Assembly: GCF_024206495.1 (NCBI RefSeq)
Contig: NZ_JAMBPQ010000008.1
Span: 124,001 to 188,000, forward strand
Source of the DNA: Paraburkholderia sp. CNPSo 3272
GTDB taxonomy: Bacteria > Pseudomonadota > Gammaproteobacteria > Burkholderiales > Burkholderiaceae
Reading direction: 5' to 3'
Length of the DNA: 64,000 bases
Notes under the pieces: model-generated
Told to the model about the DNA's origin: nothing
Databases searched by the model: none
What the model saw: only the letters and a program-made list of their open reading frames with translations
Position numbers and translations under genes: made by a program
Part shown: in pieces, positions 18,665-29,140 of the stretch
Layout of the letters: every line of letters begins with the position of its first letter
Position numbering within the stretch: the stretch's first letter is position 1

Positions 18665-18769
18665 TCAGCGACCTGCCTGAGTCAGCGCTTCGCTGGTGAG
18701 CGTGAAATGACGTCCCGCGCGCACGAGCATGACGAACGAGATCCAGTTGCGCACACGCTTCAGTCCCAT
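18665..18769 (-). CDS. Possible 34-aa small ORF overlapping the deiminase stop
   Basis: An ATG at 18767-18769 overlaps the end of the upstream deiminase gene in another frame and opens a 34-residue reading frame ending at 18665. The product starts [19 protein letters not shown] and is basic with a short hydrophobic patch. It occupies most of the unusually long gap before the carboxylase gene. The overlap would allow translational coupling. I have no evidence that it is made, and chance is possible. Confidence 0.22.
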   Translation of the reverse strand: MGLKRVRNWISFVMLVRAGRHFTLTSEALTQAGR

Positions 18770-19401
18770 ATCAGCAGTTCCGCTGGCGTCGGGTTATAGG
18801 CGTTGCACGGATTGTTCAACTGAGGGCAGTTGGAAATCAGCACAATGACGTCCATCTCGGCACGCAGTTCGACGTACTTCCCCGGTGCGGAAATGCCGTC
18901 TTCGAAGCTGAGCGCCCCTTCCGCCGTCACTGGCACGTTCATGAAGAAGTTGACGTTCGCGCCAATGTCCTGCTTCGAGAGGCGGCCGTCGTGGGCGCAA
19001 GCGCGCAGGAAGTTGTCGCGGCAGCTGTGCATATAGCGCTTTCCCAGCGCATAGCGCACGGTATTGCTCTCCTGTGCGCAGGCGCCCCCGAGCGTATCGT
19101 GGCGTCCACAGGTATCCGCAACGACGCTCAGCATGGGATTCCCGAGATTCGAGTACAACACGGAGCCAGCTGTCAGGTAGAGCCTCTTCTGCCGACGCAA
19201 GGTGCGTTGCGGGTCGAAGCGCTCGCGCGGGTCGGCGAGACTGTAGAACAGCGTATCGACCGCCTGGTTGCCCTCCAGATCGACGATGCGCAAGGTCTGG
19301 CCCGCCTTCACTTCGTGAAGCCAGGGCTCACCCGCCGCCACTGTCTCGCGGTACACCGCGCTCTCGGGCTCTTTGTCGCTGACGACAAGGGTGCTCATCA
19401 T
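18760..19401 (-). CDS. Carboxyguanidine deiminase subunit (urea carboxylase-associated protein 2, DUF1989)
   Basis: A 213-residue protein of the DUF1989/urea-carboxylase-associated family. The family core is seen in [18 protein letters not shown] near residue 40, [20 protein letters not shown] and [15 protein letters not shown], with conserved Cys/His positions (DTCGRHD) that bind metal in relatives. Together with its partner it is known to deiminate carboxyguanidine to allophanate. The start is the first ATG of an ATGATG pair, with GGAGG seven bases upstream. The partner ends 14 bases upstream, and the two proteins share the fold but differ in the C-terminal part. Confidence 0.9.
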   Translation of the reverse strand: MMSTLVVSDKEPESAVYRETVAAGEPWLHEVKAGQTLRIVDLEGNQAVDTLFYSLADPRERFDPQRTLRRQKRLYLTAGSVLYSNLGNPMLSVVADTCGRHDTLGGACAQESNTVRYALGKRYMHSCRDNFLRACAHDGRLSKQDIGANVNFFMNVPVTAEGALSFEDGISAPGKYVELRAEMDVIVLISNCPQLNNPCNAYNPTPAELLIWD

Positions 19402-19415
19402 GAAGTGGCCTCCGC

Positions 19416-20120
19416 TCAAAGAAAGAATCGCTCTGTGTTGATAAAGCCGCGCACGTTTTCCTCACATGCGGTACGGCACACTTCGGCCACGCCGGGCTGC
19501 GCCTCGCTCAGTTCGAGTTTCACCGCCTTGGGCGCATATTCAGGGTGCGGGTCGAGCGGGTGCTGAATCGCGGTGAGCACGACAAGCGTGTTCATTGGCG
19601 CACACAGTTCAACGTAGTCGCCGGCCTTCGAGTTGTTGCTCACAAAATTCAGTTCTCCAATGCTATTGACATCGACGCGGCTGAAAAGATTGAGCGTCAT
19701 CAGCAGGTCTGAGATCTCGAGGCCCCACTTGCCCATCTCGACGAGCAAGTTGTCCGTGCCATTCCGGTAAAACGCGTTGCGCAGTTCCTGATAGCGGCCA
19801 GCCCCATACCGCGCCGTGACCTCCACGGCGTTCGAAACGCCGCCGATGCTGTCGTGCCACCCGCACGTGTCGTCGACGATGGCAGCGAGAACACGCCCCA
19901 TATCGGAGTACAGGCAGTGACCCGTCGTGAGCTTTGCAGTGTGTTGGCACTTCAGCGAATCCGGGAGGTTCAGCCGCTCGCTCTTCTCCGATGCATTGAC
20001 CATCATGACGCTGACATTGGCGCCGCCGTGCAGGTCGGTCAGGCGCAACGATTGTCCGCGCTTCACGATGAGCGAGGTATGGCCGCCGCCCGGTATGGTT
20101 TCTTCAAGCAATAACTTCAT
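19416..20120 (-). CDS. Carboxyguanidine deiminase subunit (urea carboxylase-associated protein 1, DUF1989)
   Basis: A 234-residue DUF1989 protein, paralogous to the next gene. It starts [20 protein letters not shown] and shows [38 protein letters not shown] and [18 protein letters not shown]. The [11 protein letters not shown] block parallels [11 protein letters not shown] in the partner, as expected for two subunits of one complex. The start is set by GAAGGGA upstream; the longer open frame would overlap the ATPase gene. In guanidine-riboswitch operons this pair acts between the carboxylase and allophanate hydrolase. Confidence 0.9.
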   Translation of the reverse strand: MKLLLEETIPGGGHTSLIVKRGQSLRLTDLHGGANVSVMMVNASEKSERLNLPDSLKCQHTAKLTTGHCLYSDMGRVLAAIVDDTCGWHDSIGGVSNAVEVTARYGAGRYQELRNAFYRNGTDNLLVEMGKWGLEISDLLMTLNLFSRVDVNSIGELNFVSNNSKAGDYVELCAPMNTLVVLTAIQHPLDPHPEYAPKAVKLELSEAQPGVAEVCRTACEENVRGFINTERFFL

Positions 20121-20133
20121 GTTCGAGTTCCCT

Positions 20134-20922
20134 TCATGAGACCACTTCGAAGTTGTACGCGCCTTGAACCGCCGCGCGCGCCAGATGCACCGCGGACACC
20201 GATTCGCGGCTGCGGTCGAGTGGAATGTTGTAGGTGATACGGGCTCCGTAGGCGCCCGGCGCCTGAGGGTCCACGCGTACCTTGTCGAAAACCAGCACAC
20301 GGCTTCCCAACGTGAAGCCCTCTTTGAGGTCATGCGTAACCATGAAAATGGTCAACTTCGCTTCGCGCCACAGGTCCGCGAGCAGCGCGTGCATGTCCTT
20401 GCGGATACCGGGGTCGAGTGCGCCAAACGGCTCGTCGAGCAGCAGGACGCGCGGCTTCATCATCAAGGCCTGCGCAATGGCGAGGCGTTGTTGCATACCG
20501 CCGGAGAGTTGCTGCGGATACTTGTTCAAGGCCGCACCGAGTCCCACCCGCTCGAGCATGGCCGCAGCCTCGTCTCGCGCGGCGCGCCGCTGCGCTCCGA
20601 AGAGTCTGCCCGTGAGCTTCGCTTTCGGAAGTTCCAGTCCCAGCATCACATTGCGCAATACGCTAAGGTGCTCGAACACCGAGTAGCGTTGGAAAACCAC
20701 GCCACGATGGGCATCCGGTTCGCCGGGCAGCGGTTGACCGTCCAGCAGGATCTCGCCGCGCGTCACCTGCTCCTGACCCAGCAGCAATCGCAGAAACGTC
20801 GACTTTCCGCAGCCGGAAGCGCCGACCATGGAACAGAACTCGCCCTCCTGGATCGTCAGATTCAACCGCTCCAGAACCACCTGGTCGCCGTACTCTTTCC
20901 AGACATTGCGGACTTCGATCAT
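20134..20922 (-). CDS. ABC transporter ATP-binding protein (guanidinium/urea-type import)
   Basis: A 262-residue nucleotide-binding subunit of the nitrate/taurine/bicarbonate importer class. Walker A is GASGCGKST (~36-44), the signature is LSGGM, Walker B is VLLLDEPFGALD, and the H-loop lies in FMVTHDLKEG. The start MIEVRNVWKEYG has GGAGGTGGGCG upstream, and its ATG overlaps the permease stop by four bases (ATGA), so the two are translationally coupled. Its place behind a guanidine riboswitch makes guanidinium the probable cargo. Confidence 0.93.
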   Translation of the reverse strand: MIEVRNVWKEYGDQVVLERLNLTIQEGEFCSMVGASGCGKSTFLRLLLGQEQVTRGEILLDGQPLPGEPDAHRGVVFQRYSVFEHLSVLRNVMLGLELPKAKLTGRLFGAQRRAARDEAAAMLERVGLGAALNKYPQQLSGGMQQRLAIAQALMMKPRVLLLDEPFGALDPGIRKDMHALLADLWREAKLTIFMVTHDLKEGFTLGSRVLVFDKVRVDPQAPGAYGARITYNIPLDRSRESVSAVHLARAAVQGAYNFEVVS

Positions 20923-21734
20923 CGCCCACCTCCGCCGTACCACGGGAACGACCACTGCGTGATGCGGCGAAGCAGCTCATCGGTGAGCCACGCGAGCAGC
21001 GTGATCCAGGCGACGTACGGAAGAATCAGATCCATGGAGAGGTAGCGGCGCACGAGGAAGATGCGGTAGCCCAGACCGTCCGTCGATGCGATCGCTTCAG
21101 CGGCGATGAGAAAGAGCCATGCAGCGCCGAGCGACAGACGCATCGCCACCAGCAGGCGCGGCAGAAGTCGGGGCAAAACCAGCCGCAGAATCACCGTCCA
21201 GCTCGTGGCCCCCAACGTCTGGGCCTTGACCCACAGCTCGTCGGGGATATCGCGGGCACGGGCATGCAGGTCCCGAATGATCATGGGTGTGATGCCGAAA
21301 ACAATGAGCACGACCTTCGATAGCTCATCGAGCCCGAAGACGATGAAAAGGATCGGCAGTACCGCCAGCGGAGGCACCATCGAAACGACGGTGATGAATG
21401 GCGAAAGCGTTGCACTGACGAGCGGAAACGAGCCGGTCGCGATGGCGGCCACCAGTGCGATCACCGCACTCACGACGAGACCGATACCCAGTCGCCGCAA
21501 GCTCGACAGGGTGTCGTCCCACAACAGATATTCACCCGTGCGCTTGTCTTCGGTGAATGCGACCGTCTTCACGGCATCGCTCATTTGCGCCGCGCTCGGA
21601 AGCAGCTTGTCATCGGGATTGAGCTTGAGCCGCTGCGCAGATCCCGTGAAATACACGGCAAAGAGCACGACGAACGGCAGCAGGAGCAGCATCATGCTGC
21701 CGATCCGGCTCGGATGTCGATTGATGAGTCGCAT
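20919..21734 (-). CDS. ABC transporter permease (guanidinium/urea-type import)
   Basis: A 271-residue BPD_transp_1-type permease with about six transmembrane helices. The N-terminal helix is MMLLLLPFVVLFAVYFTG, followed by a periplasmic loop of ~50 residues and five further helices. The EAA-loop that contacts the ATPase is around VKAQTLGATSWTVILRLVLP. It belongs to the SsuC/TauC/NrtB class. The gene overlaps the ATPase gene by four bases and follows the binding protein by 33. The substrate is inferred from the operon. Confidence 0.92.
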   Translation of the reverse strand: MRLINRHPSRIGSMMLLLLPFVVLFAVYFTGSAQRLKLNPDDKLLPSAAQMSDAVKTVAFTEDKRTGEYLLWDDTLSSLRRLGIGLVVSAVIALVAAIATGSFPLVSATLSPFITVVSMVPPLAVLPILFIVFGLDELSKVVLIVFGITPMIIRDLHARARDIPDELWVKAQTLGATSWTVILRLVLPRLLPRLLVAMRLSLGAAWLFLIAAEAIASTDGLGYRIFLVRRYLSMDLILPYVAWITLLAWLTDELLRRITQWSFPWYGGGGR

Positions 21735-21767
21735 GGTGACCGCCTGGTTGTTGCCTCGAAATCAGTT

Positions 21768-22838
21768 TCAGAGCTTGCCCGCGGCCGCCATCTCGACGTA
21801 GCTCGGGTCGAAACGCAGCTTGACGTTGTTCTTGTCGCCGACGATCACGCTCTTGTCGAACGCCATACCCACGGAATCCGCACTTTTTGCATCCTGGCCG
21901 AGCAGACCGTGGTCAAAGGAGAACTTCGCGACGCGCGACATGATCTTCGGCATGTCCGGGCTCGTGACGAAAGCGACTGCAGCCTGAGGCGTGTAGAAAA
22001 GCGCGGTGGTCGACAGCTGCCCCTTGAAGTTCGCAAGGTCGGTACCGGAGGCCTTGGCCATCGACGTCAGCGCGCTGGTGCTCGCCGCCGAATTGCTGTG
22101 CATCAGCGCGACCATCTCGAACCATGCGCCCGTCAGTGCCTTGCCGAGCGCCGGATTCTCTTGCAGCGTCTTCGTGTTGACGACCATCATGTCCATGATT
22201 TCGCCGGGAATCTTGCTCGAATCGAAGACTTCGGTGACGTTCGGCTGCGCTTTCAGATCGGCGAGCATGGGGTTCCACGTCACCGCGTTGTGAACAGTCG
22301 GGGTCGCGAATGCGCCTGAGATATCGGCGTCGGACGTGTTGACAACCTTGAGATCGCGCTCGCTCATATGGGCGCTTTCCAAAGCGCGCGCGAGCAGGTA
22401 GTGAGAGACCGAGAACTGCACGAGATTGACCTGCTGGCCTTTCAGGTCGGCGATCTGCTTGCCCTTGCCCTTCATGAGCACGCCGTCGTTGCCGTTCGAG
22501 TAATCGCTCACGATCAGGGCAGTCGAATCGACGCCGCCCGAAGCCGGGATGGTGAGCGCATCCATGTTGGTCATCGCGCAGCCGTCGAACTTGCCAGCCG
22601 TGTACTGATTGATGGATTCGACGTAGTCGTTCAGCTGGACGACATCGATCTTGATGCCGTACTTCGTGGCCCACTTGGAGATGATGCCCTGGGTTTTTGC
22701 CTGGCCCCACGGCATCCAGCCCGCATAGATGGTCCAGCAAACCTTGAAGTCGCTGCGGCCCGCGGCGAACGCGGCACTTGAAGCGAAGGTGGCGAGGGAG
22801 ACGGCGGCGATGCCAAGACAGCGAACGAGCTTGCGCAT
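21768..22838 (-). CDS. ABC transporter substrate-binding protein (guanidinium/urea-type import)
   Basis: A 356-residue periplasmic binding protein of the NrtA/TauA/SsuA class. The signal peptide is MRKLVRCLGIAAVSLATF with a cleavage site after SSAAFA. The mature part has FKVCWTIYAGWMPWGQAK near its start, a pattern of the subgroup linked to urea-carboxylase operons, and the usual two-lobe alternation. It is the first gene of the operon, 55 bases after the guanidine-I aptamer. Its GAGG ribosome binding site is complementary to CCUC just before the ATG, so initiation may depend on the leader fold. Confidence 0.92.
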   Translation of the reverse strand: MRKLVRCLGIAAVSLATFASSAAFAAGRSDFKVCWTIYAGWMPWGQAKTQGIISKWATKYGIKIDVVQLNDYVESINQYTAGKFDGCAMTNMDALTIPASGGVDSTALIVSDYSNGNDGVLMKGKGKQIADLKGQQVNLVQFSVSHYLLARALESAHMSERDLKVVNTSDADISGAFATPTVHNAVTWNPMLADLKAQPNVTEVFDSSKIPGEIMDMMVVNTKTLQENPALGKALTGAWFEMVALMHSNSAASTSALTSMAKASGTDLANFKGQLSTTALFYTPQAAVAFVTSPDMPKIMSRVAKFSFDHGLLGQDAKSADSVGMAFDKSVIVGDKNNVKLRFDPSYVEMAAAGKL

Positions 22839-22893
22839 GAGGTAGACCTCGAAAGGGACGGTTAACAACGGCAGGGAGCAGCGCAAACATCGC

Positions 22894-22992
22894 GTTCTCT
22901 CCCGGGCTTTTATCCCGCCGTGTAACCTCGCCTGAGGTCGCCAGCTCTCGGACCAGCACCTGCGAGAAGCAGGCCGGAACCCTAGCTGTCCA
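22894..22992 (-). ncRNA. Guanidine-I riboswitch (ykkC leader)
   Basis: The minus strand carries the conserved blocks of the ykkC/guanidine-I aptamer in order: GCTAGGGTTCCGGCC, a variable hairpin GCTTCTCGCAGG, GGTCCGAGAGCTGG, then ACGGCGGGATAAAAGCCCGG and GAGAAC. This class binds guanidinium and turns on genes for guanidine export or breakdown. It lies directly in front of the importer-deiminase-carboxylase operon. No U-tract terminator follows. The 3' GGGAG can pair with CTCCC downstream, so control may be translational or Rho-linked (inference). Confidence 0.95.
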
Positions 22993-23045
22993 TTTCCAGA
23001 TTGTCTTGAACCGGATGCTGCGCCGGCTCCTTGCCCACTCCTTAA

Positions 23046-23061
23046 AGCGAGAAGCGTGCCA
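23046..23061 (-). promoter_or_regulatory. Sigma-54-type promoter for the guanidine operon
   Basis: The minus strand reads TGGCACGCTTCTCGCT, which matches the -24/-12 consensus TGGCACG-N4-TTGCW at all but one consensus position, with the essential GG and GC at the correct spacing. Transcription would start near 23035, about 40 bases before the riboswitch. Sigma-54 control fits a nitrogen-scavenging operon. Possible NtrC-like half sites lie near 23130-23165 but are degenerate. Confidence 0.7.
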
Positions 23062-23271
23062 ATGAAGCCAGGCACAGCTTCGTGGCGTGGAAGGCGTTTC
23101 CTTGCCCTGCACTGGTAACAACGCGCACTAATATGCGTCGCGGCGCACCCGTTTCGGGCACTGCGATCGTCGTATCGCGGTTCGAACCCAACCCGCGCGA
23201 GTTCTACGTGACGGACGAAGTTGCACGCGTCTTGCGACGACCTTGTTGCGCCACGCTCCGCGGGGCGCGCG

Positions 23272-24390
23272 TCAGTCCAGCGCTTTGAGGTCCGCGTCGA
23301 TCTTCTCGAGCGCGTCCTGCGAGATGAGGCCATTCGTGAACTTCGCCGCCGTCGTCAGCGACATGCCGCGCGCCATGCCGATCTGCGGATGCGAGGAAAT
23401 GCCTGGGAGGTGCCTCTCGACGACGGCTTTGGCCGCATCGCTTTCCAGCAGATCGCCCACGGTGGATTCGATTGACCAGGACATCCCGCATTTTTCCTGA
23501 ATCCCATCTGTATGGGCAGACGTGTGTAAATCAGCGCTCGCCGGGCGCTCAGCCTGGCTCTGAAAGTCAGGCAACGGCGGCAAGGCTTCGAAGCGTGGAT
23601 CACGCCTGGCCTGCCAGCCTGCAATGGCTTCGGACAGGTCCGAGGTATCGAATATGGCGCTCTGAAGCAGCGCCATGTGTTGCAGCGACTCCGCGGTTGC
23701 GTGGTCGCGGGCGAAGTTCATCGCCGTCTTGCTCCCTGCCACGGCCAACGGCGATTTCGATGCGATGCTGCGCGCCAATTCCATCGCATGGTGCTTGAGC
23801 GCATCGGCGTCGGGCAGCACGGCATTGACGAGCCCCACGGCGAGCGCCCGTTCGGCACTCAAACGTTCGCTGGTGTACGCCATCTGGCGCGCCACACCCG
23901 CCGCAATGAGCTTGGGCAGGCGTTGCAGCACGCCCAGATCGGCCACCATGCCGATCTGCGTTTCCTGCAGGCAGAAGAATGCGTCCGCCGTGCACACGCG
24001 AATGTCGCAGGCAACGGCGAGATCGAGCCCGCCCCCGATGCACCCGCCCTGCACCGCGCAGATGACGGGGAAGCGTGCCTTGTCGAGCACGTCGAAGCAG
24101 TCCATGAGACCTGTCAGGGCGCGCTGAAAACCGAGGCGTTTGCGCGGGCTGCGGGTGTCGAAGTCGTTCGCGATGTTGGCGAAGACCTCGAAATCCATGC
24201 CGGCCGAAAAGTGCTTGCCCGTCGAACTGATGACGAGCACGCGGACCTCGCCAGTCGAATCGAGCGCCTGCACGATTTCGCGCAGGCCCGTATAAAACGC
24301 GAGGTCCATCACATTGAGCCGGTCGGGACGGTTCAATTGAAGATGCGCGATACCTGCTTCGGTACTGACGCGAAAGTACTGATCGTTCAT
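23272..24390 (-). CDS. Enoyl-CoA hydratase/isomerase with extra C-terminal module
   Basis: A 372-residue protein. Residues 1-~275 are a crotonase-fold enoyl-CoA hydratase: oxyanion-hole segments KHFSAGMDFEVF and VQGGCIGGGLDLAVACDIR, then LQETQIGMVADLGVLQRLPK, where the catalytic acids sit. An aspartate in VADLG suggests a dienoyl-CoA isomerase (ECH1) type. A linker follows, then residues 303-372 form a separate helical module (VGDLLESDAAKAVVERHLPG, IGMARGMSL) like small C-terminal domains seen on glycoside hydrolases. The module begins with its own ATG behind AGGAAAA, so an internal start or a recent fusion is possible. It is the last of three leftward acyl-CoA-related genes. Confidence 0.85.
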   Translation of the reverse strand: MNDQYFRVSTEAGIAHLQLNRPDRLNVMDLAFYTGLREIVQALDSTGEVRVLVISSTGKHFSAGMDFEVFANIANDFDTRSPRKRLGFQRALTGLMDCFDVLDKARFPVICAVQGGCIGGGLDLAVACDIRVCTADAFFCLQETQIGMVADLGVLQRLPKLIAAGVARQMAYTSERLSAERALAVGLVNAVLPDADALKHHAMELARSIASKSPLAVAGSKTAMNFARDHATAESLQHMALLQSAIFDTSDLSEAIAGWQARRDPRFEALPPLPDFQSQAERPASADLHTSAHTDGIQEKCGMSWSIESTVGDLLESDAAKAVVERHLPGISSHPQIGMARGMSLTTAAKFTNGLISQDALEKIDADLKALD

Positions 24391-24483
24391 GGGGTGCTCG
24401 ACGAAACGACGATTCTGATAGAGGTGGCCGTGTCAATGCTTCCAGACATTCGTGCCGCGTCCCGCAATCGGGAGTCCAGGCGT

Positions 24484-24924
24484 TTACGACCCGGTTTTAT
24501 ACGCGGGAAGAACATCGGCCAGACGCGCGCCCATCTCTGCACCCAATACCTGCAATGCGTTGAATGGCCGGATCATCACTTCGAATTGGACGATGAGACC
24601 CGTCTCATCGAAGCGGATCATGTCGATGCCTTTGAGCTGCTTGTCCTGCACGGTCGCGCTGAACTCGAGCACGACGTTCAGGCCGTCGGCACTGACGAAC
24701 TGCCGATGGTAGGTAAAGTTCCCGAAAATGGTGATCACCGTACGCAGCGCCATCAGCAAGGCGGGCGCGGGACCATAGGGCTTGAACGCCATCGGCGAAC
24801 GAAATACGGCCTCGGGATGCACAATGGACTCCAGCCGGCTGAGATCCTTGCTGTCCACGAGCTCATGCCAGATCGCGAGGGACCGCGCGACAGCGGGAGG
24901 CAGGTTGAGTATGGCGTCGGTCAT
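24484..24924 (-). CDS. SnoaL/NTF2-like protein
   Basis: A 146-residue single-domain protein of the NTF2-like cone fold: helical N-terminus (RSLAIWHELVDSKDLSRLES), the family phrase IVHPEAVFRSPMAFKPYGPA, then alternating strands (NVVLEFSATVQDKQLKGIDM, FEVMIRPFNALQVL). Such proteins can be isomerases, cyclases or polyketide-processing enzymes. There is no conserved catalytic residue I can assign. It lies 93 bases before the enoyl-CoA hydratase and 39 after the reductase gene on the same strand, so co-transcription is likely. Confidence 0.85.
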   Translation of the reverse strand: MTDAILNLPPAVARSLAIWHELVDSKDLSRLESIVHPEAVFRSPMAFKPYGPAPALLMALRTVITIFGNFTYHRQFVSADGLNVVLEFSATVQDKQLKGIDMIRFDETGLIVQFEVMIRPFNALQVLGAEMGARLADVLPAYKTGS

Positions 24925-24963
24925 ATCTGCTCCGTTCTCAGGTCGGGGGGAAACGCAGCACGC

Positions 24964-27078
<2,115 letters not shown>

Positions 27079-27116
27079 CTACAACGTCTCTTTGATCAGA
27101 CGTGACTCCCGCACGC

Positions 27117-28229
27117 CTAGCGCGCTGCGATGCCCTGTGCTCCAGGCGGTACGCCGGTCACTGAGCCGATCGGTTCGAGCGTGCCGTCGGGCCTCACGCG
27201 AAACCCGGTTACGGCGCCGTTGCCCTCCCGCACATAGAGGAATTTGCTGCGACTGCTGAGCGCCATGTCGAGCGGCGCGCTGAGCGTGCCCGCAGCTGGA
27301 TTGAGCAGGCTTATCTTCCCGTCCGCGGCAATGCGCAGACTGCTGATCGTGCCGCTACCGGCATTGGCGGTATAGGCAAAACGTCCGTCGCCGGTTGTGA
27401 CGAGCCAGCAAGGAGCGGACTGGCCCAGCGGGACCGCGGCGCTAATCGATTCAAGATGTTTGCCGTCTTCGACTTCGTATGAGGAAACCGAACCGGACCC
27501 GGCTTCCGAGACGATTGCATAACCGCGTGTCGTGATGGAAAAGCCGAACGGCGTGACGCCGTTTGAGGCATGGGGGGTCGGTGTCGAGGCGTAGCCGGTA
27601 AAGCCGACGGAATACGTGTCAATGAGCTGCGTGCCCTTTTCGGTCACCAGCAATTCATTGCCTTCCGGTGCGAACTTCACTTGCGCCGGCTGGGCGGAGG
27701 TTCCGCCGGCAAGTGGCCGCTGTGAGCCGGGTAAAGCAACGAGGCGCTTGCCGAATGCATCGACAAAGTAGCCGCTAATGTTCGGCGTGCCGGCGGCATT
27801 GAGCACATACGCGATAGGCCCCTTGACCGTCACGCTGACGGGCATCTGACCGCCCGACGGCTTTCTGTCGAGCAACGTCAGTTTGCTACCGTCGATTGCG
27901 AAGAGCGAAACGTCATTACTGCCGGCATTCACGGCAAGCAGAAAGCCCGAGTCCAACGTCAGCGCGCCCTGCGAGCCTAGCGGATCGGCGCCCGTGCCCG
28001 CTCCTTTTCCACCGGTTTGATAGGTGGCCGCGTAGGTCAGTGTTCCGTTTGCGGCTCGAGCATAGACGAGTACCGAGTTTCCGGAAGGCTGATTCGACAT
28101 GACGTAAACAGCCCCGGGCGGATCGACCTCGGAAGCGGTTTGCGCAAAGCTGCCTGAAGCGAATCCCAGCGCCGCAGCGAACGCGATGGCCCGCAAAGGA
28201 AACGATGAAGCGTACGTGACAAATGACAT
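27117..28229 (-). CDS. Secreted lactonase-like beta-propeller protein
   Basis: A 370-residue protein with signal peptide (FPLRAIAFAAALGFASGSFA, cleavage after SFAQ) and then repeated four-stranded blades with the phrase xGxxLxVxNxGSNDVSxFxID, as in SGFLLAVNAGSNDVSLFAID and GRFAYTANAGSGTISSLRIA. This is the 6-phosphogluconolactonase/YVTN-type seven-bladed propeller fold. Periplasmic location and lack of neighbouring sugar genes argue against a role as the cytoplasmic pentose-pathway Pgl; surface binding or lactone hydrolysis are alternatives. AGGAG six bases upstream fixes the start. Confidence 0.85.
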   Translation of the reverse strand: MSFVTYASSFPLRAIAFAAALGFASGSFAQTASEVDPPGAVYVMSNQPSGNSVLVYARAANGTLTYAATYQTGGKGAGTGADPLGSQGALTLDSGFLLAVNAGSNDVSLFAIDGSKLTLLDRKPSGGQMPVSVTVKGPIAYVLNAAGTPNISGYFVDAFGKRLVALPGSQRPLAGGTSAQPAQVKFAPEGNELLVTEKGTQLIDTYSVGFTGYASTPTPHASNGVTPFGFSITTRGYAIVSEAGSGSVSSYEVEDGKHLESISAAVPLGQSAPCWLVTTGDGRFAYTANAGSGTISSLRIAADGKISLLNPAAGTLSAPLDMALSSRSKFLYVREGNGAVTGFRVRPDGTLEPIGSVTGVPPGAQGIAAR

Positions 28230-28349
28230 GACGAACTCCTTGCCTGGTAGACACGACTTCGTTAGGGGAACTGCCACTGCACTGCGCACTCCTTGAAGCA
28301 CACCTTATTAAGGACAACGGAGGAACCTGACAACGCCATCCGTGGCAGC

Positions 28350-29042
28350 TCAAGGCGCGCGGTTAATAACTCGAGCCGCGCCGATGATTGCACCATCCGT
28401 CGCCTGGATCAGTATTGCCGCCTGTTCACCGGCCGGCGGCGCAGGCTCCAGCTTCAACGGAGCGCCGGTCCATTCGCCGACAGCCTGTATAGAGCGAACG
28501 ACATTGGACTCCCTGAGCGTACGTCCCGTGTTTTCGCCTCGCCCGACCTCAGTAACGTGTCCGGTGTCATAGCCAACCAGCAAGATCCGACCATGGCCGG
28601 TGCCGCGCCCCACTATGACTGATAACGTCTCGCCGTGGCGCACACCACTCACCTCCACCCCTGCCTCGTCCGCTTTCTGCGCGATCGCGATTGCCGCCTC
28701 GGCTGCACGTCGATTCGAACCCACCAGTCCCTTCTGGCCGTCGATCACCATTTCGGGCGTGTAGGCGCTCTCACCAAAACGGGCGCTGTACTCGGCCTGG
28801 CGCTGCGTGGCGGCTTCCAGCGAGTAAGGGTCGCGCCAGCCCAGGCCGTCCCAGTACGTCACATGAAACGCGAGGGGAAGCACCTCCCTACGCTCACGCG
28901 ATAGCTCAGACAGGTAGGCATCCGCTGGGGGACACGAGGAGCACCCTTCCGAGGTGAACAGCTCGACCACGACCGGCCTGGCTGACGCCACGACGGGCGC
29001 GACGAGAAAACAGAACGCAATAGCAACGAGCCGAACGGACAT
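28350..29042 (-). CDS. DUF1223 thioredoxin-like periplasmic protein
   Basis: A 230-residue protein of the DUF1223 family. A signal peptide (MSVRLVAIAFCFLVAPVV) is followed by VELFTSEGCSSCPPADAYLS, the family hallmark with a CSSC motif on a thioredoxin-like fold (~residues 34-37). Later family segments are FHVTYWDGLGWRDPYS and YTPEMVIDGQKGLVGS. The CxxC pair and export suggest a periplasmic thiol-redox role, but no function has been proven. It follows another gene leftward and has its own spacing, so it is probably separately transcribed. Confidence 0.9.
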   Translation of the reverse strand: MSVRLVAIAFCFLVAPVVASARPVVVELFTSEGCSSCPPADAYLSELSRERREVLPLAFHVTYWDGLGWRDPYSLEAATQRQAEYSARFGESAYTPEMVIDGQKGLVGSNRRAAEAAIAIAQKADEAGVEVSGVRHGETLSVIVGRGTGHGRILLVGYDTGHVTEVGRGENTGRTLRESNVVRSIQAVGEWTGAPLKLEPAPPAGEQAAILIQATDGAIIGAARVINRAP

Positions 29043-29140
29043 GATCGGTCTCCAGGACGGCAGGACTGGCTCTTAATTCGCTCGGTTGCGTATCCTGGTT
29101 ACAGCGGGAAGGAATTTATTTCGTCGGGCCGGGCACGCCC

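Noticed and set aside
22839..22893. An upstream reading frame starting with ATG inside the riboswitch 3' flank
   Set aside because: It has no ribosome binding site and runs out of frame into the binding-protein gene; the aptamer and its pairing explain the conservation better.
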